From Lachnospiraceae bacterium (GTDB taxonomy: Bacteria > Bacillota > Clostridia > Lachnospirales > Lachnospiraceae), in assembly GCA_022483465.1 (NCBI GenBank), contig JAKVNF010000001.1, positions 992,001 through 1,056,000 on the forward strand: a stretch of DNA of 64,000 bases, written 5' to 3'. Made by a program: the position numbers and the translations under genes. The notes beneath the pieces are model-generated. The model was given only the letters and a program-made list of their open reading frames with translations. It did not search any database and was not told where the DNA came from. The stretch's first letter is position 1, and each line of letters begins with the position of its first letter. Below are positions 63,650 through 64,000 of the stretch, one piece after another.

Positions 63650-64000
63650 AGATGGTCTCCTTACCGTGTGTTGGATTGCGTCTCGATGGACGTCCTCCAT
63701 GGTAACAGAGGCCATTTTAATTTCCTATTGGCGATTTACTGAATTACAGGAATGCTTTCGTCTGGGCATGTTTTCACTCCGGGAACGGATTCCCGTCAGC
63801 AGGACTTTTGTCCGCCTTGCATGGACTCTACCCAATGAAGCGAAACGTCAGAGAGACGAAAAGTTAAACAGTTGATAACCACCGTCATTGCGGCAACACA
63901 CGGCTGCCCGCCTCTTGTGCAGCGGAAGGCAGCAGACAATCGCACCATCAAATCCAGCGGTCTGACACCAGGGGTTCCTCCGTTAAAGCGGCAGAATTCC
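63650..64000 (-). other. IS110 upstream non-coding region, possible bridge RNA locus
   Basis: 351 bases upstream of the IS110 start, no convincing gene. In IS110-group elements the bridge RNA is encoded in the non-coding end upstream of the recombinase. Several short inverted repeats are visible, for example GGAACGGATTCCC around 63781. The left boundary of the element is not determinable in this window. Confidence 0.35.

Overview
The window looks like a GC-rich chromosome segment from an anaerobic Bacillota, most likely a clostridial (Lachnospiraceae-like) gut or rumen bacterium. This rests on strong AGGAGG ribosome binding sites, glycoside hydrolase families 35, 32 and two GH31, LrgAB, NlpC/P60 wall proteins, a TRAP transporter, a Stickland-type reductase remnant and many multidomain c-di-GMP proteins. 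No rRNA, tRNA or CRISPR array was seen.

Region 1 (1-21.8 kb) is ordinary chromosome. It holds a TDT-family transporter cut by the window edge, a diguanylate cyclase, and a DUF1304 protein. A leftward run follows: DUF1801, sfsA, bcp, yaaA, an unknown protein, an XRE regulator and a GH35 beta-galactosidase. Next come a GH32 sucrose hydrolase, a 1561-residue PAS/GGDEF/EAL protein, a MacB-like ABC exporter, two NlpC/P60 hydrolases and a fluoride channel.

Region 2 (21.8-37.1 kb) is rearranged by mobile DNA. An IS1595-family element (22618-25095) carries four tandem copies of a 308-bp MITE with the same ends. Further on, a 7TM-DISM/GGDEF gene (37064 to 30746, minus strand) is cut into three by a TnpB-type element and an IscB-type element. 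The IscB gene is itself split by a second IS1595 copy. Removing all insertions restores intact reading frames for the cyclase (530 codons including stop) and for IscB (457 codons including stop). Intact lrgAB and a few small genes lie between the two IS1595 copies.

Region 3 (37.2-49 kb) is a carbohydrate locus: a PHP phosphatase, an AraC regulator, and two GH31 glucosidases flanking a complete TRAP transporter (dctPQM) and a YcxB-like membrane protein.

Region 4 (48.4-55.4 kb) is a graveyard. A flavoprotein, an EamA transporter, a Cys-type proline/glycine reductase B homologue, an amino-acid ABC permease, its binding protein and a zinc-ribbon protein all carry stops or frameshifts. In the middle sits an intact extracellular solute-binding protein that appears circularly permuted. 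A 44-bp perfect palindrome lies in the binding-protein remnant.

Region 5 (55.4-64 kb) is a pile of insertion sequences: an IS1634-like element (6-bp target duplication), a solo MITE (8-bp duplication), and an IS110-family transposase interrupted both by the MITE at its 3' end and by a 4185-bp IS66 element (8-bp duplication) at its 5' end.
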